From Panacagrimonas sp052387695 (GTDB taxonomy: Bacteria; Pseudomonadota; Gammaproteobacteria; Nevskiales; Nevskiaceae), in assembly GCA_052387695.1 (NCBI GenBank), contig JBQTIX010000082.1, forward strand, positions 1-64,000: a stretch of DNA of 64,000 bases. Direction: 5' to 3'. Position numbers and translations under genes: made by a program. This document shows, one piece after another, positions 8,315 through 17,196 of the stretch. The notes below the pieces were generated by a model, which saw only the letters and a program-made list of their open reading frames with translations, ran no database searches and was not told where the DNA came from. Numbering within the stretch: position 1 is the stretch's first letter; the number at the start of each line of letters is the position of its first letter.

Positions 8315-8437
8315 GCTCTTCACTCCCTCCGAAAACAGGTTTCGTTTGCGCCTCAATTGTCGCATCCGTCACGCGCCGTCGTTGTCAATTGCGCGTGCTC
8401 AGCGAATCATTGGCGTCACCCCACAGGAATTCTTGCA

Positions 8438-9613
8438 ATGAGTGATCAGGCAGCGCAGGCCCGGCTGATCCGCGCGGTGCGAACGCGGGTGCCGGTGGAT
8501 GCGGCGCAACTGCTTTCGCGGGAAACACCCGAGACGGTTGCCGAGGTACTCAGCGAACTGCCGCAGGCGCTCGCCGATCGTATCCAGACGCACCTTCCCG
8601 CGGAATTGCGACGACAGACAGCCGAAGAACTTGCCGAAGTCGTGGAAGGCACGGTGCGCGAGATGATGGAACCCGCACTCGCGGTATTTCCGCAGGCGAC
8701 GACCGTGCAGCAGGCCATCGATTTCCTGCGCGGTCATCCGACGCCGCAGGACATCACCTACCTGTACGTGACCGGCGCGGACGAAGCGCTGGTCGGCCTG
8801 ATCGTGATCCGCGATCTGATCCTGGCCGAGCCGACCGAGACCCTGGCCGAGGTGATGCTGCCCCATCCCTTCGCGATCGCGGTGGACATGGACGTCGCCG
8901 ACGCGGTGATGGCCGCGGTACGCCGGCACTACCCGGTGTATCCGGTGGTGGATGGCGAGCAACACGTGGTCGGCATCGTGCGCGGCTGGCGGCTGTTCGA
9001 GCGTCAGGCCATCGAGATCAGCGCGCAGTCCGGCCAGATGGTCGGCGTCGACAAGGAAGAGCGACTCCAGACCGGCGTCTGGGCGGCGTTCCGGATGCGT
9101 CATCCCTGGCTGCAGGTGAACCTGCTCACGGCCTTCCTCGCGGGCTTCGTGGTCAGCATTTTCGAGGGCACCATCTCGCAGATCGTCGCACTGGCCGCCT
9201 TCCTGCCGATTCTGGCGGGACAGAGCGGCAACAACGGCTGCCAGGCGCTGGCCATCACCCTGCGCGGCATCACGCTTGGCGACATGGACAAATTCTCCGT
9301 GCGCCGGCTCCTGCAAAAAGAGATGTCGCTTGGCGCCCTGAACGGCGTTCTCACCGGCACGGTCGCCGGCATCGCCATGTGGTGGACCGCGAGCCGCGGC
9401 GGCAACGAGCAGGCCGCATTGCTGGGCTTCGTGATCCTGCTCGCGATGACCGGCGCCTGCATGGTGTCGGGCATGTTCGGCGTGCTGGTGCCGCTGGCGC
9501 TGCGACGCTTCGGCGCCGACCCCGCCACCGCTTCGAGCATCTTCCTCACCACCGGCACGGACATCGCCGGCATGGGGCTGATGCTGGTGCTGGCGACGAC
9601 GCTGGTGCTGTAG
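8438..9613 (+). CDS. mgtE: Magnesium transporter MgtE
   Basis: A 391-residue inner-membrane Mg2+ channel. It has an N-terminal helical domain with MgtE_N features (PETVAEVLSELP, residues 1-80), paired CBS domains (about 90-210, VYPVVDGEQHVVGIVRG) and five membrane helices with the family signature ILAGQSGNNGCQALAITLRG. The N-domain is shorter than in typical 440-460 residue members, so Mg2+ gating may differ. AGGA stands 10 nt before the ATG. The stop codon is the first TAG of a family A half-repeat; tauE-like follows 46 nt later. I saw no Mg2+ riboswitch in the short leader. Confidence 0.93.
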   Translation: MSDQAAQARLIRAVRTRVPVDAAQLLSRETPETVAEVLSELPQALADRIQTHLPAELRRQTAEELAEVVEGTVREMMEPALAVFPQATTVQQAIDFLRGHPTPQDITYLYVTGADEALVGLIVIRDLILAEPTETLAEVMLPHPFAIAVDMDVADAVMAAVRRHYPVYPVVDGEQHVVGIVRGWRLFERQAIEISAQSGQMVGVDKEERLQTGVWAAFRMRHPWLQVNLLTAFLAGFVVSIFEGTISQIVALAAFLPILAGQSGNNGCQALAITLRGITLGDMDKFSVRRLLQKEMSLGALNGVLTGTVAGIAMWWTASRGGNEQAALLGFVILLAMTGACMVSGMFGVLVPLALRRFGADPATASSIFLTTGTDIAGMGLMLVLATTLVL

Positions 9614-9653
9614 GTCGGATCAAGCCCGCGTGCTTTTCGCGGGCGGATCCGAC
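9610..9653. repeat. Family A half-element between mgtE and the TauE-like gene
   Basis: One hairpin unit only: GTAGGTCGGATCAAGCCCGC, then a GTGCTTTTC loop, then GCGGGCGGATCCGAC. It provides the mgtE stop (9611-9613) and ends 6 nt before the next ATG, so it occupies the whole intercistronic space where the next gene's ribosome site would be. Confidence 0.85.
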
Positions 9654-9659
9654 AGCGCA

Positions 9660-10400
9660 ATGACCACCCTCGACACCCTGCTGATCGCCGTCGGCTTCCT
9701 CACCGCCGCGCTTTCCGGCGTCGCCGGGCTCGGCGGCGGGACGATCCTGATCGGCGTGCTGTTCGCGCTGGGCATGGCCCCGATCGAGGCGGTGCCACTG
9801 TTCGCGGTCGTGCAGTTCGTGTCCAACAGCTCGCGCACGATTGCCTACGTCAAGCATGTCGAATGGCGCGGCGCGGGTTGGTTCACCCTCGCCGCCGTGC
9901 CGGCCACCTTCCTGCTCGCGCCTTACGCAGCGCTCGCCGATGCCGACGTCGTACGCCTGATTCTCGCGGGCTTGATTCTCGCCTCGCTGGTTCCGACCAG
10001 GGACGGCGCCGCGCCGCTACCGCCCCGATCGTCCTTCGTTCTTGCGGGCCTGCTCAACGGCAGCCTCGGCATGTTCGTGGGAGCCACCGGCCTGTTCGTG
10101 GGCCGCCTGTTCCTGCGGCCCGAGTGGCGCAAGGAGACGACTATCGGAACGCTCGCCTTCACCCAGACCCTTGGTCACGGCCTGCGCGCGCTGGCCTACG
10201 GCTTCGTCGGGTATTCCGCATTCACCCGCCCGCACCTGCTGCTCGGGTTGAGCCTGGCGGTGATCGCCGGCACCTGGGCCGGCAAGCAGTTCAATCAGCG
10301 GCTCAGCGAGGAGCACTTCGCGCTCGTGTTCAAAGTTATTCTGCTGGTGCTGTCGATCAAACTCATCTTCGATTCGCTGAGGGGGTTCGGATGGATCTGA
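9660..10400 (+). CDS. TauE/SafE family membrane permease
   Basis: A 246-residue polytopic inner-membrane protein of the TauE/SafE (DUF81) family, linked to export or uptake of sulfite, sulfonates and other anions. About eight hydrophobic segments are visible. The first carries the family glycine motif SGVAGLGGGTILIGVLF, repeated in degenerate form as GMFVGATGLFVGRLFL in the second half. The ATG at 9660 directly follows a family A half-repeat and has no clear Shine-Dalgarno. The gene overlaps the next one by 10 nt (ATGGATCTGA), indicating translational coupling. Substrate unknown. Confidence 0.85.
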   Translation: MTTLDTLLIAVGFLTAALSGVAGLGGGTILIGVLFALGMAPIEAVPLFAVVQFVSNSSRTIAYVKHVEWRGAGWFTLAAVPATFLLAPYAALADADVVRLILAGLILASLVPTRDGAAPLPPRSSFVLAGLLNGSLGMFVGATGLFVGRLFLRPEWRKETTIGTLAFTQTLGHGLRALAYGFVGYSAFTRPHLLLGLSLAVIAGTWAGKQFNQRLSEEHFALVFKVILLVLSIKLIFDSLRGFGWI

Positions 10401-10813
10401 AACTGCAAGCGGGCGAGGTGGAGCGGCTCATCATGCTGGGCTTCGCCGCGAGCAAGCCCTTCTTCCATATCGAGGAGCTGCGGCCGGGCTTCGCGCGTGT
10501 GCGCAAGCCGTTCCAGAGCTGGATGCTGCGGCCCGGCAACGTCATCTCCGGTCCGGCGCTGTTCACCACGGCGGACCTGGCGATGTACGCGCTGGTGCTG
10601 GGCCACGTCGGCCCGGCGCTGATGGCGGTCACGTCCGACCTGAACATGCACTTCCTCAACAAGGGCCAGGCCGCGGACGTCATCGGCGAGGCGCGCCTGC
10701 TCAAGCTCGGCCGCAAGCTTGCGGTGATGGAAGTGAGCCTGCGCTGTGGCGACGATCCGACGCTGGTGGCGCATGTCACCGGTAGTTACAGCCTGCCGAC
10801 AAAGCGCGCGTAG
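10391..10813 (+). CDS. PaaI-like hotdog-fold thioesterase
   Basis: A 140-residue hotdog protein of the PaaI/YdiI type, expected to hydrolyse an acyl-CoA thioester in the cytoplasm. Family-like features are the central helix segment NVISGPALFTTADLAMYALVLGHVG and strands TSDLNMHFLNKGQ and LLKLGRKLAVMEVSLRCGDDPTLVAHVTGSYSLP, each quoted in part. Its start overlaps the TauE-like gene by 10 nt, so the two are co-translated. No terminator is evident. The 238 bp to the next gene (10814-11051) hold nothing I recognise. Confidence 0.85.
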   Translation: MDLKLQAGEVERLIMLGFAASKPFFHIEELRPGFARVRKPFQSWMLRPGNVISGPALFTTADLAMYALVLGHVGPALMAVTSDLNMHFLNKGQAADVIGEARLLKLGRKLAVMEVSLRCGDDPTLVAHVTGSYSLPTKRA

Positions 10814-11051
10814 CCTTCAAGTTACCGACGCCCAGTACGCGCGGCCGGACCATCCCGCGGCCGCAGATGCGCTCCTGTGCCGTTCACGCGCCGATGTGAT
10901 CACGCCGGTACCCGCGGAACATTGGAGCACTTCTCCTACCCGACTACGCCGCATGACCCGACGACTTGGGCAGCTTTCCCTAACCCGCGAGAGCAACATG
11001 GATCGGGGAACGTGGATAGGTGCTGGCGGATGACCTTATCCGCACCAGCGC

Positions 11052-12767
11052 TCAATCGTTATCGACGATTGTCACGGTGTACGTTGACGGACTCGCAAGC
11101 ACAGCATTGGTCGCACTGGTCAGGTCAACGATCACGGTTTCGTTTGCCTCGTCATTCGTGTCCGGGCACAAATCGACGCCGATCTTCTTACTGGTGGCTC
11201 CGGCAGAAAACGGCACACTCGTTACGTTGGGGATCAGCCGGTAATCAACGCCGGGGGTGGCGCAACTGGAACCTCGCGTTGCCGTGCCACCCACTCTGAA
11301 GTTCACCGTGACCGGGAACGATGTCGGTTCCGAAAGGCCCACGTCGATGGAGGTTGAATCCAGGCTTTCACTGATCGTCCCTGTGGATCCGGAGAACTGG
11401 ACAGACGGATCGGTGGTGAACGTCGAGTAAAAGATACCGGTCTGGTCAGCCGGGGGCCTGGGATCCGTCGGTCGATTATTGCTGTAGGTGACGGTCACGA
11501 TATCGCCGTCGTCGTCCAGGGCGATGGCCTGTCGGGTGGTGGCGTCGAAGTCGATGTTCGGGATGAACGCGCCGGGCGTGCCAAAATTTGCCGGTCTGAA
11601 CAGCCCGGCCGCAAGCGACGCGCTAGCCGTACCATCGGCCGCGTAATGCGCTGCCTGGCTGCCGTTCGCCGTCGCGTAGGCCACCACGAAGTCTCCGTTG
11701 GAAGCCACCGAGATGTCAGGTCGGAGAGCCGTTGCATTCGACGCCACCTGAATCAGGGCGCCTGTCTTGCTGAGAGCACCGGTATCTTCTGCCAGAGTCA
11801 GGCTTTGTACCAGAACGCCTCGCTGCGCCGGCGGCTGTTGCGTAGCGGACGTGTCTCCGAAGAAAGCAACGACGGCGGTGTTGTCCTCGTCGTCGGCCAT
11901 CCCCACCGAACTGTCCGCCGGGAAAGAATTAGCATTTGAGGGGGACACCACAGAGATGATGTTGTTCCTGGGCGCGCCGTTGGTGAGGTACGGCACCGCC
12001 ACCACGCATGCTTTTGTGCTTGCGCACGGCAACCTCGAGGCGCTAGTCCGGGGCAGCATCAGGGTAACAACGGCGTAATTGCTCGCATTCATCGCCACTG
12101 ACGGGAAAGACCGCTTGCGCGAAATCCCGGATGCCACCGGCTGCTGGGTTTTTACGATCCCGGCCACCGATCCGTATCGTCGTGAAAACACCCCCGTAAC
12201 CTCGCCGCTCGCGTTCGTTGTCGCCCAGACGATCAAATACTCGTTTTTACTTCCCATGGCGACACGTGAATTGCCTTGGTCTCCGGCCGTTGTCGTGTTG
12301 ACCCGAAATTCGCCGTCCACCATCGGTTGTCCGTTATTTCGGTACCGGCGTGCGTATACATCCTTGCCGCTGGCGGCTACGTGATTGCTGCTCCAGGTGA
12401 CGACGAAATTTCCACCGGTATCGTAGGCCACGGATTCGGCGACCTGGTCCGCCGTGGTAGTGACATTGATACGAAACTCGGAGCCCACCATAACGCGATC
12501 CGCGTTGTACCTCTGGCCCGACACACCGGTGCCGTTGCCGTCCGGCGCGTTGAGTGGGCAGCTGGCGCTGCTGGTCCACACCACGACGTAATTGCCAGCG
12601 GAGTCCGTGGCGGTCAGCGGACCGGACTGAACCCCCGTCGTGCAGGTGTTGGCCTGGGTTGGACCGGAAGTTGGGGCGACATCATCTGCCGCGGCCGGAA
12701 ACACCACCAGGCTGCTCAGACCGGCGAGGCCGAGGGCAGCCAAAGGTTTGGAAAGTAATTTCTTCAT
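11052..12767 (-). CDS. Secreted Calx-beta domain protein
   Basis: A 571-residue exported protein. The signal peptide MKKLLSKPLAALGLAGLSSL...PAAA is followed by about 430 residues of repetitive beta structure. Modules of the type DSAGNYVVVWTS, DTGGNFVVTWSS and GSKNEYLIVWATT recur, with RYN/RYRN between them, like repeats seen in other bacterial surface proteins. A C-terminal Calx-beta domain (about 465-571) ends with YTVTIVDND right at the stop. Calx-beta domains bind Ca2+ and serve in adhesion or matrix proteins. No membrane anchor or sorting motif is visible. It is divergent from the winged-helix kinase gene, and the shared 245-bp region contains GTCAGGA sites. Confidence 0.8.
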   Translation of the reverse strand: MKKLLSKPLAALGLAGLSSLVVFPAAADDVAPTSGPTQANTCTTGVQSGPLTATDSAGNYVVVWTSSASCPLNAPDGNGTGVSGQRYNADRVMVGSEFRINVTTTADQVAESVAYDTGGNFVVTWSSNHVAASGKDVYARRYRNNGQPMVDGEFRVNTTTAGDQGNSRVAMGSKNEYLIVWATTNASGEVTGVFSRRYGSVAGIVKTQQPVASGISRKRSFPSVAMNASNYAVVTLMLPRTSASRLPCASTKACVVAVPYLTNGAPRNNIISVVSPSNANSFPADSSVGMADDEDNTAVVAFFGDTSATQQPPAQRGVLVQSLTLAEDTGALSKTGALIQVASNATALRPDISVASNGDFVVAYATANGSQAAHYAADGTASASLAAGLFRPANFGTPGAFIPNIDFDATTRQAIALDDDGDIVTVTYSNNRPTDPRPPADQTGIFYSTFTTDPSVQFSGSTGTISESLDSTSIDVGLSEPTSFPVTVNFRVGGTATRGSSCATPGVDYRLIPNVTSVPFSAGATSKKIGVDLCPDTNDEANETVIVDLTSATNAVLASPSTYTVTIVDND

Positions 12768-12946
12768 GACAGACTCCGGCGCGATGACGCGGTGTTCCCA
12801 CTTGGTTATGGCGAGGCTAACAGCGCCAGCGGGACTCCGGTATCACATGAATTAGGGAGGCCGGAAGCCTGGGCGGACGAACGTTTCGGGATTCGCCGTC
12901 GCCCACAGATGCGCAGTGAAGGCCCTCGCCGTGGGGCCACATCGCG

Positions 12947-12990
12947 TAAAGCTTGACGGTTTCCTGACCCGGTGCTCAGGATCGTGAACC
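12947..12990. promoter_or_regulatory. GTCAGGA-type 11-bp sites in divergent control region
   Basis: On the minus strand GTCAGGAAACC (12968-12958) is followed directly by GTCAAGCTTTA (12957-12947). The first is identical to the consensus unit of the array at 17002-17078 and the register is 11 bp. On the plus strand TCAGGA occurs at 12976-12981, 32 nt before the kinase start codon. The cluster lies between the Calx-beta gene and the winged-helix kinase gene and could serve both. Confidence 0.5.
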
Positions 12991-13012
12991 ATGTCATGTC
13001 GGGAGCCTATTT

Positions 13013-15766
13013 TTGGAGACGACGGTTGTCCCACGTCCGGTCCGCTGGCGGTTCGGCGAGTGCGTGCTGGACGGTGCGACGCTGGAGCTGAGCCTGCGCG
13101 GCGAGCGCGTGCGCCTGGAGCCCAAGCCGCTTCAGACCCTGATGTTCCTGCTGCGTCACCCCGGCGAGGTGGTGACCAAGGACGAGTTGTACGAGGCCAT
13201 CTGGCCGGGGCGTGTTCTGTCCGACTCCGTGCTGGCGAAGTGCATGGCGCGGTTGCGGCAGGGGTTGGCCGACGAGGACCAGATCCTGATCAAGACGGTG
13301 CATGGATTCGGCTACCGGCTGGCCGCGCCGATCACGGTAGAAACCGTCACGTCCGAGTCGGCCGCTCTGATTCCCGATATCAAGGCCGGCGATGAACCGT
13401 TTGGTCGGCCCGGCTGGAGTCTGGTCGAGCGGCTCGACAGCGGCGGCCACGGCGATGTGTGGATCGGCGAGCACGGCAAGACGCACGAATGCCGGGTCTT
13501 CAAGTTCGGACAGGACGCCGCCAGTGTCGCCGGCCTGCGTCGGGAAATCACGCTGTCGCGGGTTCTTCGGGAATCGCTTGGTACGCGCCGGGACATCGTA
13601 CGGGTATTGGGCTGGAATCTGGACGAAGAGCCGTTCTTCATCGAAAGCGAGTACGCACAGGGCGGCAGCCTGCTTCGCTGGGCGGAGACTCAGGGTGGGA
13701 TCGGCAAGGTGCCGGTGGACCTGAGGCTGGTGCTGGCCGCACAAGTCGCCGAGGCTCTCGGTGCAGCGCATTCTGCAGGCGTCCTGCACCGCGATCTCAA
13801 ACCGGGGAATATCCTGATCGCGCTGGACCACCAGCGTCGGCCGCAGGTGCAGCTTGGCGATTTTGGCAGCGGGCGCATGCTCGACTTCGAGCGGCTGCGG
13901 GCGCTGGAGATCACCCGCATGGGCTTCACGCAGTCCGGCCAGGGGCAGGATGACGACCCCACCAGCGGTACTCCGCTATATCTCGCGCCTGAGCTGCTGA
14001 CCGGCGGGCAACCGACCGTGCAGTCCGACATCTATGCCTTGGGTGTGGTGCTGTACCAGATCGTTGTCGGTGATTTCCGCAGGCTGCTGGCGCCCGGCTG
14101 GGAGCGCGACGTCACCGATGAGTTGTTGCGTGAAGACATTGCTGCCGCGGGCGCCGGCGATCCGGCCCTGCGCCTGGGTGATGCCGCGGAACTGGGCCGG
14201 CGGCTGCGTAGCCTGGACGTTCGCCGGGAACAGCGTGCCGCGGCGCTGGCCGCCGCAACGGAAGCTGCCAGCTTGCGGGTAGCACTCAACAAGGCGCGAA
14301 TCCGCCGTCGCCGGGCGTTGATTCTGGCTGCGGTGTTCGCGTTCGCGCTCGGCTTGAGTGCGATTGCCCTGGTGCTGGTGCAGTCGGCCCGCGACAAGGC
14401 GCAGGTCGCGGGACAGCGGGCCGAGCGCGAGGCCGCCGCGGCCCGGGCGGTGAACCGCTTTCTGACGGACGATCTGCTCGGCAACGCCAGTCCGCTGCAA
14501 TCCGGAGAGCGCGATCTTCGGGTCAGCCAGATTGTGCAGCGCGCCGAAGCGGAGGTCGGCAAACGTTTTGGCAGCTACCCCGAGCAGGAGGCGCCGGTCC
14601 GTCTCGCGCTCGGCCGCGCGCACCTGTCGCTGGGCGATTACGCACGCGCGGAGCAACAGTTGCAGGCGGCACAAGAGATCGTCACGGCCGACGCCGCTGC
14701 GGAAACGGAGCTTGCCGCGCGCATCGACCTGGCGATAGCCGAGACCTATATCGCCCTGGACCGGCGCGACGACGCGGAGCACGTGCTCGCCGCCGTGCAG
14801 GCCAAGGCTGTGCCGGATTCCGATGTGGCGCTGATCAGCCAGATGCATCAGGCCTGGCTGATGAATCTGGAAGCTGCGTACGACCCGGCCATCCAGCGCC
14901 TCGTCGAACTACGTTCGCGGTTCGAACGCGTGTTCGGCCCGGATCACGCGCGCGTGACGGAACTGCTCAATCTGTCGGGGGCAACCTACGTCAATGCCGG
15001 ACGGTACGAGGAGGGTATTGCCTTGTTGCAAGAGGCGGCCGACCGGATTCGGAAGCGACTGGGCGACCGGGACGCGCGAACGATCGAGGTCCGGATCAGC
15101 ATTGGTATCGCCCTGCGCAACGCCGAGCGGATGCAGGAAGCGCTGGTCACGCTGAGCGCGGTCCACGAACTCGCTCGCGATGCACTTGGCATGGACCATC
15201 TGCAAACCATCAACGCGGCCAGTGCACTGGCCGCGGTACATCAGCAGATGGGTGATACCAGGCCGGCGCGCCTGCTCCTGGAACGCAGTCTTGAGCGCGC
15301 TCGAACGGCGCTCGGAGCAGAACACGTAGCGACGCTGGAAATGATGAACAACCTCGCCAAGCTGCTGACGGCAGACGGGGATTTGGTGCGGGGCGTGACC
15401 ATGTTCGAGGAGGTCTTCGCCATTCGCGAGCGAGTGCTGGGTATCGAGCATGAGGAGACCTTGATCTCGGCACACAACCTCGCCAGAGCCTATTCCGACT
15501 CGGGCGACTGGAAGCGCGCGGAGGCCCTTCAGGCGAGCACGTACGATACGGCGCGCCGGGTGCTACCGGACCATTACCTGGTGGGCGTGATCGGGTACTC
15601 ACGCGCCAACTCCCTGGGCCAACTCCGACGCTACGACGAAGCGGAGGCCCTGTTCGACGAGTCGATCCAGCAATTGGCCCGTACGCTGGGTGAGGACAGC
15701 TCGCGCGTGACAACCGCGCGCAAGCTTCGGGACGAAATGCGCCGGCGTCGCGGCGACAAGCCTTGA
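13013..15766 (+). CDS. Winged-helix / Ser-Thr kinase / transmembrane / TPR regulator
   Basis: A 917-residue multidomain protein. Residues 8-105 are an OmpR/PhoB/CadC-type winged helix (KPLQTLMFLLRHPGEVVTKDELYEAIWPG, ending TVHGFGYRLAAP). About 130-400 is a Hanks-type kinase: Gly loop SGGHGDVW, Lys in CRVFKFG, HRDLKPGN (His 259, Asp 261), DFGSG (about 283), APE (about 325). One membrane helix follows RRRR at about 434-456, then a coiled coil and TPRs to the end. Predicted topology: DNA-binding and kinase domains in the cytoplasm, TPRs in the periplasm. Start is a TTG with GGGAG 8 nt upstream; no in-frame ATG lies near. Ligand and phosphorylation targets are unknown. Confidence 0.88.
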   Translation: METTVVPRPVRWRFGECVLDGATLELSLRGERVRLEPKPLQTLMFLLRHPGEVVTKDELYEAIWPGRVLSDSVLAKCMARLRQGLADEDQILIKTVHGFGYRLAAPITVETVTSESAALIPDIKAGDEPFGRPGWSLVERLDSGGHGDVWIGEHGKTHECRVFKFGQDAASVAGLRREITLSRVLRESLGTRRDIVRVLGWNLDEEPFFIESEYAQGGSLLRWAETQGGIGKVPVDLRLVLAAQVAEALGAAHSAGVLHRDLKPGNILIALDHQRRPQVQLGDFGSGRMLDFERLRALEITRMGFTQSGQGQDDDPTSGTPLYLAPELLTGGQPTVQSDIYALGVVLYQIVVGDFRRLLAPGWERDVTDELLREDIAAAGAGDPALRLGDAAELGRRLRSLDVRREQRAAALAAATEAASLRVALNKARIRRRRALILAAVFAFALGLSAIALVLVQSARDKAQVAGQRAEREAAAARAVNRFLTDDLLGNASPLQSGERDLRVSQIVQRAEAEVGKRFGSYPEQEAPVRLALGRAHLSLGDYARAEQQLQAAQEIVTADAAAETELAARIDLAIAETYIALDRRDDAEHVLAAVQAKAVPDSDVALISQMHQAWLMNLEAAYDPAIQRLVELRSRFERVFGPDHARVTELLNLSGATYVNAGRYEEGIALLQEAADRIRKRLGDRDARTIEVRISIGIALRNAERMQEALVTLSAVHELARDALGMDHLQTINAASALAAVHQQMGDTRPARLLLERSLERARTALGAEHVATLEMMNNLAKLLTADGDLVRGVTMFEEVFAIRERVLGIEHEETLISAHNLARAYSDSGDWKRAEALQASTYDTARRVLPDHYLVGVIGYSRANSLGQLRRYDEAEALFDESIQQLARTLGEDSSRVTTARKLRDEMRRRRGDKP

Positions 15767-16025
15767 TCCTGTGGCGTCCGCGACGCCGATCCGGCGCCCA
15801 ACTCGCATTAAACCCGCATCTGCCTGCCCATCCTGCGCCACGGCAGCGCGAACCCTTATCGCCGCCGTGCCCTGTCAGCCAACATACTTTGCCAACATGG
15901 CTGCGATGAAAGATGACCACACGGTGTCCGCCTCCCAGAAGGTCCTCGGGCGAGGGTTCCGCATGTTCACGACTCCCACGGCAGTGCCCCTGCGCCCCAT
16001 GCGAGCGGCGCGGAGGCGGTCGATT

Positions 16026-16376
16026 CTATCCCCCGGCTTCAGCGGCGAGTGGACCGTCCGTTGGACGCGCCGCCTGGGCGGAACCACTCCATACCGACTC
16101 GTAGTGCTCCACTGTGGGAAATGGCTCGTAGAAATGATGTAGTAGCCGCTTCCACTCCTGGTACTGCAAGGACTGGCGAAACCCCACCGTGTGATCTTCC
16201 AGCATCTGCCACTCGACCATCAGCAGGTATTTGTCTCTCGCTTCAAGACAGCGTTGCAGTTGGTGCGAGATGTAACCGGGCATCGAGGCGATGATGGTCT
16301 GAGCCTGCGCAAATGCCTGCTCGAAGGCGCCGCCCTGTCCTGTCCGCACGTTCAATAACGCCACTTCAAGAATCAT
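16026..16376 (-). CDS. Antibiotic biosynthesis monooxygenase (ABM) domain protein
   Basis: A 116-residue dimeric ferredoxin-like-fold protein. Residues MILEVALLNVRTGQGGAFEQ, TIIASMPGYISHQLQRCLE and RDKYLLMVEWQMLEDHTVGF follow the ABM/YgiN pattern, ending in FYEPFPTVEHYESVW. Many members are small oxygenases or uncharacterised stress proteins; no substrate can be assigned. The ATG at 16376 gives the family N-terminus, although a longer frame to 16433 is open. It is convergent with the kinase gene; 15767-16025 shows nothing of note. Confidence 0.8.
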   Translation of the reverse strand: MILEVALLNVRTGQGGAFEQAFAQAQTIIASMPGYISHQLQRCLEARDKYLLMVEWQMLEDHTVGFRQSLQYQEWKRLLHHFYEPFPTVEHYESVWSGSAQAARPTDGPLAAEAGG

Positions 16377-16594
16377 GTCGGTCTCGTGTTGATGAACCCG
16401 ACTCGATAATAAGTGGGGCCGCGTGGGCCGCATTCATGCGGCGAGGACCGTGGCGGCGCTGAGCCCGGCGCATGGACGATTTCAGGACGGTTGGAATGAC
16501 TGTGAACTGTGTCACAAGCGCCGCCCAACCGGTGCCTTCTTTTCGGGCCTTCTGATGAACCATCGCCGCCCATGACAAGGGGTGTCGGTTGGTT

Positions 16595-16722
16595 GTAGGT
16601 CGGTTCAAGTCCGCGGCTTCATGCGGGCGGAACCGACAGGCGGTCTCAACAAGGGGCGACACCCGTTACCCGACCTCTCCCGTCGGGTCCGCCCGCAAAC
16701 AGAGCGGGCTTGACCCGACCTG
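16595..16722. repeat. Family A palindromic repeat
   Basis: Full copy with both hairpin halves: GTCGGTTC...GAACCGAC and GTCGGGTC...GACCCGAC. The stretch 16377-16594 before it contains no gene I can support. Confidence 0.85.
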
Positions 16723-16804
16723 CGGCCGACCTGCGCCAACTTGTCGATGAGCCTTTCGACGTCGCCGAACACCCTCCGATGGGGCGTCTTGGGCGACGCA
16801 GCTC

Positions 16805-16919
16805 GTAGGTCGGTTGTAGGTCGGTTCAAGCCGAAGGCGGAACCGACACTGCGCGCCCCTCAAGGAACCTCGCCCGTCGGGTCCGCCCGCGAAAAGCACG
16901 CGGGCTTGACCCGACCTAC
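16805..16919. repeat. Family A palindromic repeat, second adjacent copy
   Basis: Full copy in the same orientation as the one at 16595-16722, with the GTAGGTCGGTT left end duplicated. Together they occupy most of the 800-bp intergenic region before the 11-bp repeat array. Confidence 0.85.
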
Positions 16920-17001
16920 GCCGACTGTCCTGTCGCCGAATGCTCCCCAATGGGTCGTGTTGTGTGACGCAGTTCACTGAATGACGAAGAAAAACCGCTC
17001 C

Positions 17002-17078
17002 GTCAGGAAACCGTCAGGAATCGGCTTCGCAACCGTCAGCAAATCGTCAGGAAACCGTCCTGAGTCCGTCACGACTTC
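17002..17078 (+). promoter_or_regulatory. Seven-unit 11-bp phased GTCAGGA array
   Basis: Seven consecutive 11-mers: GTCAGGAAACC, GTCAGGAATCG, GCTTCGCAACC, GTCAGCAAATC, GTCAGGAAACC, GTCCTGAGTCC, GTCACGACTTC. Six begin GTC, and the third keeps only the CAACC end. The 11-bp period puts every unit on the same DNA face, as at OmpR/PhoB-family sites. The array ends 118 bp before the ATG of the small secreted protein at 17197. A similar array lies at 23575-23607 and single sites at 12947-12990. Confidence 0.75.
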
Positions 17079-17196
17079 CCCCGGCCCGATCCCTAACTTA
17101 GGCACCGTCGATGCGGCGGTACGGCGGGTCCCGAGGGGTCACCACCGACCGGATCGGCACTTCCCTCAACCTCGTTTCACTATCTGGAGATTTGCC

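Noticed and set aside
8315..8437. Mg2+ riboswitch before mgtE
   Set aside because: Only about 120 bp separate mgtE from the divergent GST gene, and I see no paired structure of that kind.
17002..17078. CRISPR array
   Set aside because: Units are 11 bp without spacers and no cas genes are present; the pattern fits protein-binding sites.
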